Below, in pieces: positions 16,924 through 26,123 of a DNA stretch of 64,000 bases. The position numbers were made by a program, and so were the translations under genes. Source of the stretch: Verrucomicrobiota bacterium (GTDB lineage Bacteria; Verrucomicrobiota; Verrucomicrobiia; Opitutales; UBA2995); assembly GCA_027622555.1 (NCBI GenBank), contig JAQBYJ010000007.1, positions 34,058 through 98,057 on the forward strand. Direction: 5' to 3'. Position 1 is the stretch's first letter. Each line of letters begins with the position of its first letter. The notes beneath the pieces are model-generated. The model did no database searches. It saw only the letters and a program-made list of their open reading frames with translations, and was not told the DNA's origin.

Positions 16924-18471
16924 TCAGACTACTGCTTCGATAAGAAAGGGTCCCGGCTCTGCAATTCCGCGTTTCAGCGCTTCGTTAAATGCCTCTGCTG
17001 TATCGACGCTCACCGCGGGAACTCCCATGCCTTGTGAGAGCTGTACCCAATCAAGATTGGGATTGTTTAATTCCATCATCGCGGAGGACTGAGGTCCGTC
17101 TTCCTTGTCACAAAGACTTTTCATTTCAGCCTGCAAAATCTTGTAGGTACGATTGGCAAAAATAACCGTTACCACATTCAGCGACTCCCTTGCCTGTGTC
17201 CACAATGCCTGAAGGGTATACATCCCGGATCCGTCGGCCTCCATGGCGAACACTTGTCGATCGGGACAGGCAACCGCTGCACCCGTGGCGACTGGAAGCC
17301 CTTGTCCGATTGCCCCACCGGTTACGTGCAACCAGTCGTGGGCCGGTGCGTTTTGGGTTAATGGTCCGGCGATACGGCTAGCAGTTATACCTTCGTCCGA
17401 AATGATGGAGTTTTCCGGCATAAGAGCTGTGAGCGATTTCCAGATTTTGTCGGGATCCAGTTTGCCGCTCGGAAGGGCATGGCGTTCAAGCATTGCCAGT
17501 TCTCCTGGATCATCGGAGACCTCGAGTTCGGCGGCGAGTGCTAGGAGGCCCGCCTCCACATCGTCGTCAATATTTGCAAACACATGTTTTTCAGAAGCGG
17601 GTGGAGCCAAGAGGCTAGGTTTGTTGGGGTAGGCAAAAAATCCAACCGGTTCGACCGTCCCTATGAGAACCAAGTGTTCCGTATCTTTGAGAATTTCAAG
17701 AGACTGATCCACAAAGTAGGCCAGGCGTTCAATGATAGGTCGACCCGCACCACGCTCTATTCTTGCGCCAAACCATTTCGCCATGAATCGCGCGCCGAAC
17801 TTTTTTGAAATGCTACTGGTAATTCTTTGTAGCTTTTCGCTTCGCAATACGTGGTCTCCTACCAGCAATACTACGTTATTTTTGGTTCTGATAATAGTAG
17901 CAATTTCGGAAATTCGACCGCCTGGAATGTTGTTTGGCTTCTGAATCGGTTTCGGTTTTGCAGGACCATGGGCCTCATTCCATGCCGTGTCGGCCGGTAA
18001 AATAAGCGTGGCGACTTGCCCCGGAGGTGACTGGGACGCTGCTATGGCGGCGGCTCCGTCTTGAGCCACTAATTTTGAGTCAGTGGTTGTTTTCACCCAA
18101 CCCGATACTGGACGGGCGAGCCCTTCGATATCGCACGAAAGGGGTGCGTCGTAATCAAGGTGGCGCATGGCATGTTGGCCGACGATGTTGACCATCGGCA
18201 TAAACGCTTTTTTGGCATTGTGGAGATTGGCGATCCCATTTCCCAGACCAGGTCCGAGGTGCAGCAGTGAGGCCGCAGGCTTTCCTGCCATGCGTGCATA
18301 ACCGTCCGCACAGCCTGTGACTACCCCTTCGAACAGGCAAAGTATCGATTTCATTTCAGGGTGGGTATCGAGCGCCGAAACGAAATGAATCTCCGAAGTA
18401 CCTGGATTCATAAAGCAAGTATCAACACCTCCGTCCAGGAGTGTTCGAATGAGAGATTCAGCACCGGTCAT
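16924..18471 (-). CDS. Thiamine-diphosphate enzyme, acetolactate synthase large-subunit-like
   Basis: A 515-residue protein of the ThDP-dependent acetolactate synthase / benzoylformate decarboxylase superfamily. The N terminus reads MTGAESLIRTLLDGG, followed by NPGTSEIHF and the catalytic-glutamate region CLFEGVVTGCADGYARM; the C-terminal ThDP-binding region includes MEADGSGMYTLQALWTQARE. The frame is open a further 91 codons upstream to 18744, but that stretch translates a palindromic repeat (18632-18693), so I start at 18471. Homologues are annotated as acetolactate synthase large subunits, yet this group lacks an adjacent small subunit and is closer to 2-oxoacid decarboxylases. No ilvH, ilvC or ilvD gene is near. 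The exact substrate is open. Confidence 0.85.
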   Translation of the reverse strand: MTGAESLIRTLLDGGVDTCFMNPGTSEIHFVSALDTHPEMKSILCLFEGVVTGCADGYARMAGKPAASLLHLGPGLGNGIANLHNAKKAFMPMVNIVGQHAMRHLDYDAPLSCDIEGLARPVSGWVKTTTDSKLVAQDGAAAIAASQSPPGQVATLILPADTAWNEAHGPAKPKPIQKPNNIPGGRISEIATIIRTKNNVVLLVGDHVLRSEKLQRITSSISKKFGARFMAKWFGARIERGAGRPIIERLAYFVDQSLEILKDTEHLVLIGTVEPVGFFAYPNKPSLLAPPASEKHVFANIDDDVEAGLLALAAELEVSDDPGELAMLERHALPSGKLDPDKIWKSLTALMPENSIISDEGITASRIAGPLTQNAPAHDWLHVTGGAIGQGLPVATGAAVACPDRQVFAMEADGSGMYTLQALWTQARESLNVVTVIFANRTYKILQAEMKSLCDKEDGPQSSAMMELNNPNLDWVQLSQGMGVPAVSVDTAEAFNEALKRGIAEPGPFLIEAVV

Positions 18472-18631
18472 AAAAATTGTTTTGGGATAGTTGGTTTTTT
18501 TGACTGTTCCAATGTAGCTACCTTGACCCAACTCAGTTGCCGGATGCAATGAAGTTCTCTGACTTTGCTCTATCCTTTGTTTCTTTGTACGGGGTAAAAT
18601 ACTGTAGGTCTTTCCGGTCTTGAGCACAAAG

Positions 18632-18693
18632 TGTAGGAGTGGTTTTAACCGCGATTCGTGAATCCCGGATTCCCGACTAAAGTCGGTCCTACA
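18632..18693. repeat. Paired REP-like palindrome (GTAGGAGT ... TCCTACA)
   Basis: The element opens with TGTAGGAGTGG and TTAACCGCGA, and closes with CCGACTAAAGTCGG followed by TCCTACA, so the outer ends are inverted and each half forms its own hairpin. It is one of four doublets of the same type in this window (others near 24.8, 28.2 and 41.1 kb). It closely resembles the GTAGGAGC-type REP sequences known from Pseudomonas. Confidence 0.85.
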
Positions 18694-18771
18694 TTTGTTT
18701 CGAAGAATACTACTCCGTAAAAAGAATCGGATGGTTGTTACCACGTTTCCAACTATCCGTTTCGTTTTGGT

Positions 18772-21120
18772 TCACTTGTAGAGGAGAAACGGTTTTCTGC
18801 GTTCTTTGAATTGCTCTGTTTCATCTTTCCACTGAAGGACTATTGATCGCCAGGACTGCCCACCTTGAATCTGCTCAATAACGGATGGGTGTTTCAAAAG
18901 TCGGTTGAATGGTTCGATATCGAAATCGGGTGCATAGAGACGGTTCAACGTGTGGGCGATTGCTATCCCTACGTCGACAATGGGACAGTTTTCACGATCT
19001 GTCAGAATGATGTTCACGCCGCGGCAAGCTTGGTCTGCGAGCTTGCTGGCGGTAGGAGTGAATTGAATCGGAACAAATCGAACACCTGAAATGCTTTGTC
19101 GGTTCAGTTCCTCGGCCAGCTCAAGGTGGTCGATATAGGGTGCCCCAATAATTTCGAAAGGTGTATCGGTTCCGCGTCCGACCGAAAGCTTGGTAGTTTC
19201 CAGTAATCCAATTCCCGGGTACAGGATAGCTTGAGTTAGACTTCGCATATTGGGCGAGGGGTTAATCCAGGGAAGACCGGTTTCATCGAAGAGCATGTCA
19301 CGTCGCCAGTCCTGGACAGGAATGACGGTTAGTTCAAGGTCCAGGTTTTTTTCGACTTTTATCATTTGTGCCAATTCGCCGACAGTCATTCCGTGACGAA
19401 TGGGAATATCGTGGTAGGCGATAAAATCGAATTCTCCTCGGCGTAAGGGTCCCTCAACCGTTGTTCCATTAATGGGGTTCACTCGATCGAGGACGAAGAA
19501 TTGTTTGTGGTTTTCGGCGGCCGCCTCCATGGCAAGTCCCATGGTGGAAATGTAGGTGTAGAACCGGCATCCGATGTCCTGGATGTCGAAGGCCAGGGCA
19601 TCGAGATCTTTTAGGGCTTCTGGAGTCGGTGTTCGCGTGTCTCCATAGAGGCTCCGAATGGTTAAACCTGTTTTTTCGTCCAGGCTATCACCGACTTTTT
19701 CATCCAGCTTTCCACGGATCCCGTGCTCCGGACTGAAAAGAGCTACGAGCTCGACCTGGTCGCTTTCAAACAAAAGGTCTATGGTGGAAACGCCTCTTCG
19801 ATTCCGTCCGGTGTGATTGGTTATCAGACCGAGCTTCAATCCATTGAGCGACGCGAAGTTTTGTTTCTCAAGAACGTCGATGCCGTTTCGAACCTTGGTT
19901 AGACCTCTTGGGGTTGCCTCGAATTGGAAGCCCAGTGCTTCGGCGGAGAGGGTTCCCAATTCACGTCTGAGTTCCAGGACGTCACCCGTTCCATCGGGGT
20001 GGACTCGATTACTCATGAAAATGACAAAGGATTGTGAATAGGGGTCGATCCATAGGCTAGACCCGGTAAACCCTGTATGACCGAAACCGCCCAAAGGAAA
20101 CAAGTTGCCTCTTTGTTTTGAATAACTCGTATCCATGTCCCAACCAAGGCCGCGCCAATCATCGACGTTGGCCGGCGATTGAACGGAAGTCATCAGATCT
20201 ACCGATTCAGATTGGAGGAGGCGCACGCCGTTCAGCTCGCCCTTGTTGAGCATCATTCTGGCAAATTTGGCCAAATCAGCCGCCGTTGTGAACATCCCGG
20301 CGTGACCCATAACTCCACCCGTTCTTCGGCAGATCGGGTTATTGGCAATTCCTTGAAGCATCTGTCCATCGACCCACTTGGTCGGTGCGATTCGATCCCT
20401 CAGTTTGGAGGATGGGAGATAACCCGTATCCATCATTCCTAAAGGTTGAAATATTTCTTCGCGTGTGAAGTCTTCAAGTTTGCGACCGCTCACTTGTTGG
20501 ACGATCTCCCCCAGGAGAATGTAATTGATATCGCTATAAATAAACGCGCTGCCGGGGTTGTGCTGAACTTTCTCAGCCTTGGCCAATGCAATGGCTGTGT
20601 CATAACCTTCCCAGTCTTGTTTCACTCCATCGACCTCCATGGTGAGACCGATTCCAGGACGTAAGCCGGAAGTATGGGTCATCAGGTGGCGAATGGTGAT
20701 CGACTCTTTTCCACCATTCTTAAAATCATCCAGGTAGCGGTGAACTGGCGCATCAAGCAGTATCTGTCCGCGTTCGATCAACAGCATGACCGCAGGTGTG
20801 GTGGCGACTACTTTGGTCAGAGATGCAGCATCATAAATGGTATCAATTTTTGTTGGTATAACTTTCGGCTCCAACGACCTGTTGCCGTATGCTTTTGAAT
20901 AAACCAGGCCCTTGCGTTCCAGCCAGAAAACGCCGCCAGGAGTTTTGTGGTCCGAAATCGCTTTCTCGATACTGGCATCGATCTCAGAGAGTTTTTCTGG
21001 ATGGAAAACTTCGAGTTGTGGAGTCCTGCAGGCCGTAAGCAACAATGAGATACTTAAAACCAGGAAAATGATTTTCCCAGAATTATTCCTGCTCTTGTCT
21101 GCTTCTATTTTCAACACCAC
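18772..21120 (-). CDS. Lipoprotein fusing a class C beta-lactamase-like serine hydrolase to a NamZ (DUF1343) domain
   Basis: A 782-residue protein. A lipobox LLTAC (Cys31) after a hydrophobic stretch marks a lipoprotein. Residues about 45-400 form a beta-lactamase/penicillin-binding-like domain: SLTK at Ser100-Lys103, and YSD at 195-197 where YxN is usual. Residues about 415-782 match DUF1343, the family of the exo-acting N-acetylmuramidase NamZ (GH171), with TNHTGRNRRG, FSPEHGIRG, DIQDIGCRFYTYI and DRVNPI. Family knowledge: NamZ releases MurNAc from the non-reducing end of glycan strands. The fusion suggests peptidoglycan turnover at the outer membrane or periplasm. The upstream 87-residue membrane gene is 34 bp away on the same strand. 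Confidence 0.9.
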   Translation of the reverse strand: MVLKIEADKSRNNSGKIIFLVLSISLLLTACRTPQLEVFHPEKLSEIDASIEKAISDHKTPGGVFWLERKGLVYSKAYGNRSLEPKVIPTKIDTIYDAASLTKVVATTPAVMLLIERGQILLDAPVHRYLDDFKNGGKESITIRHLMTHTSGLRPGIGLTMEVDGVKQDWEGYDTAIALAKAEKVQHNPGSAFIYSDINYILLGEIVQQVSGRKLEDFTREEIFQPLGMMDTGYLPSSKLRDRIAPTKWVDGQMLQGIANNPICRRTGGVMGHAGMFTTAADLAKFARMMLNKGELNGVRLLQSESVDLMTSVQSPANVDDWRGLGWDMDTSYSKQRGNLFPLGGFGHTGFTGSSLWIDPYSQSFVIFMSNRVHPDGTGDVLELRRELGTLSAEALGFQFEATPRGLTKVRNGIDVLEKQNFASLNGLKLGLITNHTGRNRRGVSTIDLLFESDQVELVALFSPEHGIRGKLDEKVGDSLDEKTGLTIRSLYGDTRTPTPEALKDLDALAFDIQDIGCRFYTYISTMGLAMEAAAENHKQFFVLDRVNPINGTTVEGPLRRGEFDFIAYHDIPIRHGMTVGELAQMIKVEKNLDLELTVIPVQDWRRDMLFDETGLPWINPSPNMRSLTQAILYPGIGLLETTKLSVGRGTDTPFEIIGAPYIDHLELAEELNRQSISGVRFVPIQFTPTASKLADQACRGVNIILTDRENCPIVDVGIAIAHTLNRLYAPDFDIEPFNRLLKHPSVIEQIQGGQSWRSIVLQWKDETEQFKERRKPFLLYK

Positions 21121-21154
21121 CAGTTGGGTCGTTAACGAATTTGAGTTTTCCGAT

Positions 21155-21418
21155 TTATTCTTCGGCCGGTAACCGACGAGGAATCAGCACTACAATTAGG
21201 AAGAACGGTAGGACGACTCCGAAGAGACCCCAAGTCCAAAGGCGGCCTTTGGATCGGGCATACTGGAGGCTTCCCAAAGTGAACATGACAATTCCGGCTA
21301 TCATCAGGTGGAGTGGTTGAATTCCAATTGGCAATTGGGTTCCTTTTACTGCCAAATAACGCCCCAGGATTTGTAGTAAAAATCCAACGACAAGGAGCAA
21401 GCGGAATGAGCCGGTCAT
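21155..21418 (-). CDS. Small three-helix membrane protein, hypothetical
   Basis: An 87-residue protein that is mostly hydrophobic, with three likely membrane segments (about residues 5-23, 36-52 and 62-79) and a short charged tail RRLPAEE. No family is recognised. It lies 13 bp after the EVE-domain gene and 34 bp before the serine hydrolase/NamZ gene on the same strand, so all three are likely cotranscribed. Confidence 0.6.
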   Translation of the reverse strand: MTGSFRLLLVVGFLLQILGRYLAVKGTQLPIGIQPLHLMIAGIVMFTLGSLQYARSKGRLWTWGLFGVVLPFFLIVVLIPRRLPAEE

Positions 21419-21431
21419 GTTATCGGTCCGT

Positions 21432-21914
21432 TTAAACCTTCAACCCGCCCATCTGGCATACATGATCAAAATGCTTTTTTTCGACCGGTTGTATGGAGAG
21501 TCTTTGTCCGCGCTGAACAACACGCATTCCCTCCAATGGTTTTTCAATTTTCATTTCCTGCAGTGTAACCGTCCGTTTCAGTGCCCGTTTGTATTTGATA
21601 TCGATCATCAACCAACGAGGATTTTCAGGAGATGATTTTTCATCGTAGTATTTGGATTTTTTGTCCCAGCAAGAAGGATCGGGATAGGCTTCTGTGGAAG
21701 CGACTTCAGCCAGGCCAACTACGCCCGTCTCGGCACCCGCATTGGAATGGTAGAAGAGTATGGAGTCTCCTTTTTTCATGTCGTCGCGCATGAGATTGCG
21801 TGCCTGATAATTGCGGATGCCATCCCAGTGTTCTGTCTGTTTGGGGCAGTTTTTAAGATCATCCAACGAGAAGGTTTCCGGTTCTGACTTCATGAGCCAA
21901 TAGTTTCTTGCCAT
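21432..21914 (-). CDS. EVE-domain protein (thymocyte nuclear protein 1-like)
   Basis: A 160-residue protein spanning the whole EVE domain (PUA-like fold). Diagnostic stretches are NYWLMKSEPETFS at the N terminus, WDGIRNYQARN near residues 30-40, and GDSILFYHSN near 49-58. EVE domains bind modified bases, such as methylated cytosine or modified RNA nucleotides, and often occur near restriction or RNA-modification systems, but none is adjacent here. Length and order fit the stand-alone bacterial family well. It is cytoplasmic and probably the first gene of a three-gene operon. Confidence 0.92.
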   Translation of the reverse strand: MARNYWLMKSEPETFSLDDLKNCPKQTEHWDGIRNYQARNLMRDDMKKGDSILFYHSNAGAETGVVGLAEVASTEAYPDPSCWDKKSKYYDEKSSPENPRWLMIDIKYKRALKRTVTLQEMKIEKPLEGMRVVQRGQRLSIQPVEKKHFDHVCQMGGLKV

Positions 21915-21998
21915 AGTAAAGAAGTCTGTGGAGAGACTCTGATGATCGGCAAGTTTTTTGGTTGGTGCATTTCGGATTAAGTGGCTTAATTTTAAAAA

Positions 21999-22949
21999 AT
22001 GGAAAAACCTCCTGCATTGCGGCCGGGTGATACAATTCGACTGATCGCCCCGGCGAGCCCTCCTAATGATCGCGCCTCATTGGAGTTGGCGATTTCTGCT
22101 TTGGAGAAGCTTGGGTACAAATTGAAATATTCGGATGCTATATTTGGACACCAAGGGTACCTTGCGGGATCAGATGAAGCGCGTGCGCGGGATTTCGAGG
22201 ATGCATTTGTAGATAAAGCATCTGACGCAGTTCTTTGTGTTCGGGGCGGCTATGGATCCACCAGAATATTGGATCTTATTGACTGGGATTTGATTGAACG
22301 ACCCAAGATATTTATGGGTTTTAGTGACATTACTGCTTTAAATTGTGCTTTATGGAAAAAATGTGGATTTCGGAGTTTTTCGGGTCCCGTGTTAACTTCG
22401 GACTTAACTGAGAATATACCGGATTCAGCGTCGTGGGACCATGCCCTTTCGCTCATTACTGGAGAAAGAAAAAGCGGTAATCTGATTTGTGAACCCTTCA
22501 ATTTGAGTCATCCCACCGCGATCGTTCCAGGTACCAGTCATGGTCGTTTGATAGGCGGTAATCTTTCCCTGCTTTGTTCTCTGCTTGGTACGGCTTGGTT
22601 TCCCAATCTAAAAAACTCCATTCTGTTTTTGGAGGATGTTGGCGAGTCGCCTTACAGGATTGATCGTTACCTAACTCAGCTCAGGAATGGAGGATTCCTT
22701 GAGCAAGTCGCTGGTATCGTGCTCGGAGATTTTCGTTACTCGGATGCGCAGCGCAAAAATGATAAGCAACAGGGCCTCCAAACCATGGAAGAAGTATTCC
22801 AGGATCGTCTAGCGGACCTGGGTGTACCGGTGTTGTCGAATGTCCCGTTCGGCCACATCAAGCCAAAGATCACCATCCCTTTCGGCACCCTGGTAATTCT
22901 TGATTGTGAAAAACGGAATATCCTGCTTCAGGAAAGCTCAGTGGAATAA
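21999..22949 (+). CDS. ldcA: LD-carboxypeptidase (S66 family, LdcA-like)
   Basis: A 316-residue cytoplasmic peptidase. Family stretches include LRPGDTIRLIAPASP at the start, RGGYGSTRILDLIDW near residues 82-96, and GFSDIT with the likely nucleophile Ser109. Glu212 (in LEDVGESPYRIDR) and His286 (in NVPFGHIKPK) complete the Ser-Glu-His triad at positions matching known LdcA enzymes. LdcA removes the terminal D-Ala from murein tetrapeptides so that tripeptides can be recycled. It is divergent from the EVE-domain gene by about 85 bp. Together with NamZ nearby it suggests a peptidoglycan-recycling neighbourhood. Confidence 0.92.
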   Translation: MEKPPALRPGDTIRLIAPASPPNDRASLELAISALEKLGYKLKYSDAIFGHQGYLAGSDEARARDFEDAFVDKASDAVLCVRGGYGSTRILDLIDWDLIERPKIFMGFSDITALNCALWKKCGFRSFSGPVLTSDLTENIPDSASWDHALSLITGERKSGNLICEPFNLSHPTAIVPGTSHGRLIGGNLSLLCSLLGTAWFPNLKNSILFLEDVGESPYRIDRYLTQLRNGGFLEQVAGIVLGDFRYSDAQRKNDKQQGLQTMEEVFQDRLADLGVPVLSNVPFGHIKPKITIPFGTLVILDCEKRNILLQESSVE

Positions 22950-23055
22950 GGCTGATAAACGAGTAACCATCGGTTTTTGGGACTCCCCAGGCATCTGCTT
23001 AAGAATGTTGCGAAGAGGAGCGAGCTTTCAATAATCTCCTGCTAAACACTCCCCA

Positions 23056-24387
23056 ATGAAAACGTTGCTTTTAAAAATAGTTCTTTGTCTTTGTTTCTGT
23101 GTCGTTGCTTCACAGGCAAAGTCGCCACCGAATATCATCCTCATACTGACGGATGACCAGGGATGGAATAACACCCAGGTAAGGATGATTGCCGACCGGG
23201 AGGATACAAAGTCCGACTTTTACCAAACGCCCAATATGCAACGATTGGCTGACGCCGGGATGACCTTTTCACAGGCGTATGCACCGCATCCCGTTTGTTC
23301 ACCCTCACGGCATGCCATTCAGTTTGGTATGTCTCCGGCCAAACTTAAAAAGACGACCAATCAAGGGGCGAACTATCCGGAGTTCATTGAATCTGAGTCG
23401 ATACCCCAGGTTCTCAAAGCTGCCCATCCGGAATACAAAGCCGCTCATTTTGGAAAGTGGCACATGTACGAACATCCAGCTGAGCGCGGCTACGACGCTT
23501 CCGATGGAAGAACTAACAACGCGACAGGTCGCCAATTGACCACCGACCAAACAAAGTTCTGGCCGCATGATGATCCGAAACGTTCGATCTCTATCACGGA
23601 TGAGTCTGTTCAATTTATTAGGCACCAGGCGTCAGCGGGGAATCCTTTCTATCTTCAGATTTCTCATTATTTTATTCATCTGTCAGCGGAAGCGTTACCA
23701 GTAACTTTGGAAAAGCACAAAGGACGCGAACCAGGAAAAGTTCATACAGCCTATTGGTATGCGGCCATGCTGGAGGACCTGGATCAAGCGGTGGGCCGAA
23801 TTATTGATACAGTTGAAGAAATGGGTTTGATGGAAACAACCTACATTATTTTCACATCCGATAACGGCGGGACGGCGAGGCAATTCCCCGACTTCAACAA
23901 ACCCTTGCGAGGAGGGAAGGGGTCTTACTACGAAGGAGGCATTCGTGTTCCGTTTTTTGCTGTTGGGCCAGGCATTGAAGCTGGGACCTATTCGACCGTG
24001 CCGATTATTGGGTACGACTTACTTCCTACCTTCGCAGAGTTAGCTGGAATTACGGATCCACTCCCACCCGAAGTTGAAGGAGGTTCCTTCCTTTCGGTTT
24101 TGAAGAATGAAGGCAGGGGAACTGTAAAACGTGAGCGCGATGGAATCTACTTCAGCAGGCAAATCGATGCGGTACTCATACAGGGAGCTAATAAACTGAT
24201 TCTAACTCATCGGACGGGAGAACTTCAGCTCTATAACCTGGCAGAAGACATTTCCGAAATAAACGATTTGTCCGAATCGCAACCGGATATTAAAGAGAAG
24301 CTTTTCGCAAAGTTGAAAGACTGGATGGATGCCAATGATGTCCTGACACCTTCGCCGCATGCACCTCGAGCTCAGAGGCGACCATAA
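23056..24387 (+). CDS. Secreted type I sulfatase (arylsulfatase family)
   Basis: A 443-residue protein with a signal peptide (about residues 1-21). Metal-binding Asp33-Asp34 lie in LILTDDQGW, and CSPSR at 81-85 is the signature in which Cys81 is converted to formylglycine by an anaerobic/aerobic sulfatase-maturing enzyme. The HFGKWH motif near 131 and SDNGG near 270 complete the active-site pattern. Such enzymes desulfate polysaccharides and are abundant in marine PVC bacteria. No maturase gene is in the window. The last residues (HAPRAQRRP) are normal, and non-coding repeats follow directly. Confidence 0.93.
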   Translation: MKTLLLKIVLCLCFCVVASQAKSPPNIILILTDDQGWNNTQVRMIADREDTKSDFYQTPNMQRLADAGMTFSQAYAPHPVCSPSRHAIQFGMSPAKLKKTTNQGANYPEFIESESIPQVLKAAHPEYKAAHFGKWHMYEHPAERGYDASDGRTNNATGRQLTTDQTKFWPHDDPKRSISITDESVQFIRHQASAGNPFYLQISHYFIHLSAEALPVTLEKHKGREPGKVHTAYWYAAMLEDLDQAVGRIIDTVEEMGLMETTYIIFTSDNGGTARQFPDFNKPLRGGKGSYYEGGIRVPFFAVGPGIEAGTYSTVPIIGYDLLPTFAELAGITDPLPPEVEGGSFLSVLKNEGRGTVKRERDGIYFSRQIDAVLIQGANKLILTHRTGELQLYNLAEDISEINDLSESQPDIKEKLFAKLKDWMDANDVLTPSPHAPRAQRRP

Positions 24388-24964
24388 TAAAGAGATCTTC
24401 GTCGATTGTTTATTTCTTCGTCTTAATCTTACTCTTCGTCGGTATTTTGATCCCTGGATTGCTCAGAATATTTATTAGGTTTTCCGAGATCATCGAATGC
24501 AAATACGGAGGGGTGCCATTTTATCTGCGGGGAGTATTCGGCCTCTTGGTCGAGCAAACGGCTCAATCCAATTTTCCTTTTAACCGAGATGGGTAGGGCG
24601 ACTGCGTCCTCGCAGTGCCGTGTATTTCCGGGACCTTCGGCGGCGGTGCCTGCCTTCGCGCAAGGCTACGGCACGGTGCGACAGGGACGCACCCGCCCTA
24701 CCTGTTTGTCTGTGGGAAACCGGAAATCAATTGAGTTAATCTCCTGACTTCCCGCACTTCTGGTTACGCCCAATACGGATGGTGTGGGTATTTAATTGGC
24801 CTTCGAGGATCGGGGCATAAAGCCCCCTCCTACAGCTGGCAGATCGAGATTTGTAGGAGCGAGCTTGCTCGCGATATGAGCCTGGAAAATTGAGGACGAG
24901 GGAGAGTAAGATTAAGACGAAGAGTAAGATTAAGACGAAGACGAAGATTAGGATTTAAAGCACA
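24388..24964. mobile_element. Segment bounded by a perfect 26-bp inverted repeat, with internal palindromes and a REP doublet
   Basis: The arms lie at 24414-24440 and 24916-24941; the core TCTTCGTCTTAATCTTACTC on the left pairs exactly with its complement on the right. The right arm is also tandemly duplicated as an 18-bp unit (24903-24920 and 24921-24938). Inside lie a long imperfect palindrome with GGTAGGGCG ends (24592-24702) and a REP doublet (24805-24875). The segment is about 530 bp with no open frame of note. It looks like a nested, non-autonomous element. The mobile nature is inferred from structure. Confidence 0.6.
24805..24875. repeat. REP doublet (GGATCGGGGC ... GTAGGAGCGAGC)
   Basis: The first half is a GGGGC-ATAAA-GCCCC hairpin ending in CTCCTACA. 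The second half begins TGTAGGAGCGAGC and ends TTGCTCGCGAT, again a hairpin. The two halves are inverted to one another around CTACA/TGTAG. It is almost the same as the doublet at 28201-28270. Confidence 0.88.
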
Positions 24965-25957
24965 TCAATAACGAAATGGCTTACTCACTTTAGACAGCGT
25001 ATTCTTAACCGATTGACCGACTCCTTTGACGGCACCGCTCGCCTTGCCGATGGCATCTCCGGCTGCACCTTTGGACGCATTCCAGAAAGTGCTGGATACT
25101 TTTTGTGAGCCTTCGACAACGATACTTCCGAGATGAATGGCCGCTTCCGTTACCGCCATTTTGCGGGCTCCTGATTTGGTTTCGCGATTCATTGGATCGC
25201 AATAGAGTCGGGTGATAGCTCCTACCCGAAGAGTCAGGAATGCGTTTACCGTTCCCTCAAATATCATGTTTGTGAGCATATTTGAAGCAGTGGCGAATCC
25301 CGGAATGGCTCCTCCGGCCATGTTGCCCATAACTTTTGAGACGATGGGGGTAACTTGCTGGCTGATATCAATATCCTCCAACTTGCTTGCGAGAAAAGTA
25401 GAGCCAGCCACGTTGGAATAGAGCCACAACATTTCCTTCGGGTTGGGACGTTGATTATAGAGATTGGAAATATTCCAAACCAAACGCATCTGAGCCATCA
25501 AAACCATGAAGGCATCGAGTCGGCCATTTTGCGAAATCGCTGTGCTGAGAAACACCGCACCCGCTGAGTTTTGGGTAAAAGTGAGTGCCCGTTGTTCGAG
25601 CACCTTACTGGCAGAAACCAGGCCATTTTCTTCAAATACATCGATACCCGCTTCTTTGACAATTGGATTCTTTTTTAGCCGGATCCGAAAATCTTGCAGA
25701 TAGCTTTCGTAAGCTGGTCCCGTTTTATCTTCAGGCGGAACCAAGGCCGGAGGAAGGCTCCACCATAGGTAAAGCGGATAAAAAATGAGAAATCCTATGG
25801 CGGTAACAGAAAGTACCAGAACTACCAGACCAAAGTATGAATTAAGATTGTTCGCCAGGCCAACGACACCCGCAATTTGATTAACCAGGAATATGATAAA
25901 CGCAGTGGCGAGAAGGAGTCCGAGGATCTTTGCAAAGTGCTTTATTTCGTTGATCAT
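24965..25957 (-). CDS. DUF697 (YcjF-like) inner-membrane protein
   Basis: A 330-residue protein. Two membrane segments lie near the N terminus (about residues 10-30 and 42-64), and a third hydrophobic zone lies around 130-150. The central part (AQMRLVWNISNLYNQRPN, then WLYSNVAGSTFLASKLED) matches DUF697 proteins. The C-terminal 60 residues are rich in Gly, Ala, Ser and Lys and look disordered (GKASGAVKGVGQSVKN). DUF697 proteins often accompany GTPases such as YcjX; none is adjacent here. Function unknown, perhaps membrane stress response. Confidence 0.8.
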   Translation of the reverse strand: MINEIKHFAKILGLLLATAFIIFLVNQIAGVVGLANNLNSYFGLVVLVLSVTAIGFLIFYPLYLWWSLPPALVPPEDKTGPAYESYLQDFRIRLKKNPIVKEAGIDVFEENGLVSASKVLEQRALTFTQNSAGAVFLSTAISQNGRLDAFMVLMAQMRLVWNISNLYNQRPNPKEMLWLYSNVAGSTFLASKLEDIDISQQVTPIVSKVMGNMAGGAIPGFATASNMLTNMIFEGTVNAFLTLRVGAITRLYCDPMNRETKSGARKMAVTEAAIHLGSIVVEGSQKVSSTFWNASKGAAGDAIGKASGAVKGVGQSVKNTLSKVSKPFRY

Positions 25958-26123
25958 GGTATGAAAGTAGGTGTTTCCGTCTTCAAGACACTGAAATCAG
26001 GGCAAAAGTTGCAATCAGTATTAATTTGGAGATTTGGTTCGGTATAAGTTTTGAGCATCTTAATTCGACTGGTAAAGCTTTTGACTTTCAAATCCGACTT
26101 TATCAACTTCTCGCCCTTAAATT

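Noticed and set aside
18472..18744. 91-residue N-terminal extension of the ThDP enzyme
   Set aside because: It runs through the REP doublet at 18632-18693, and relatives begin at MTGAES (18471).
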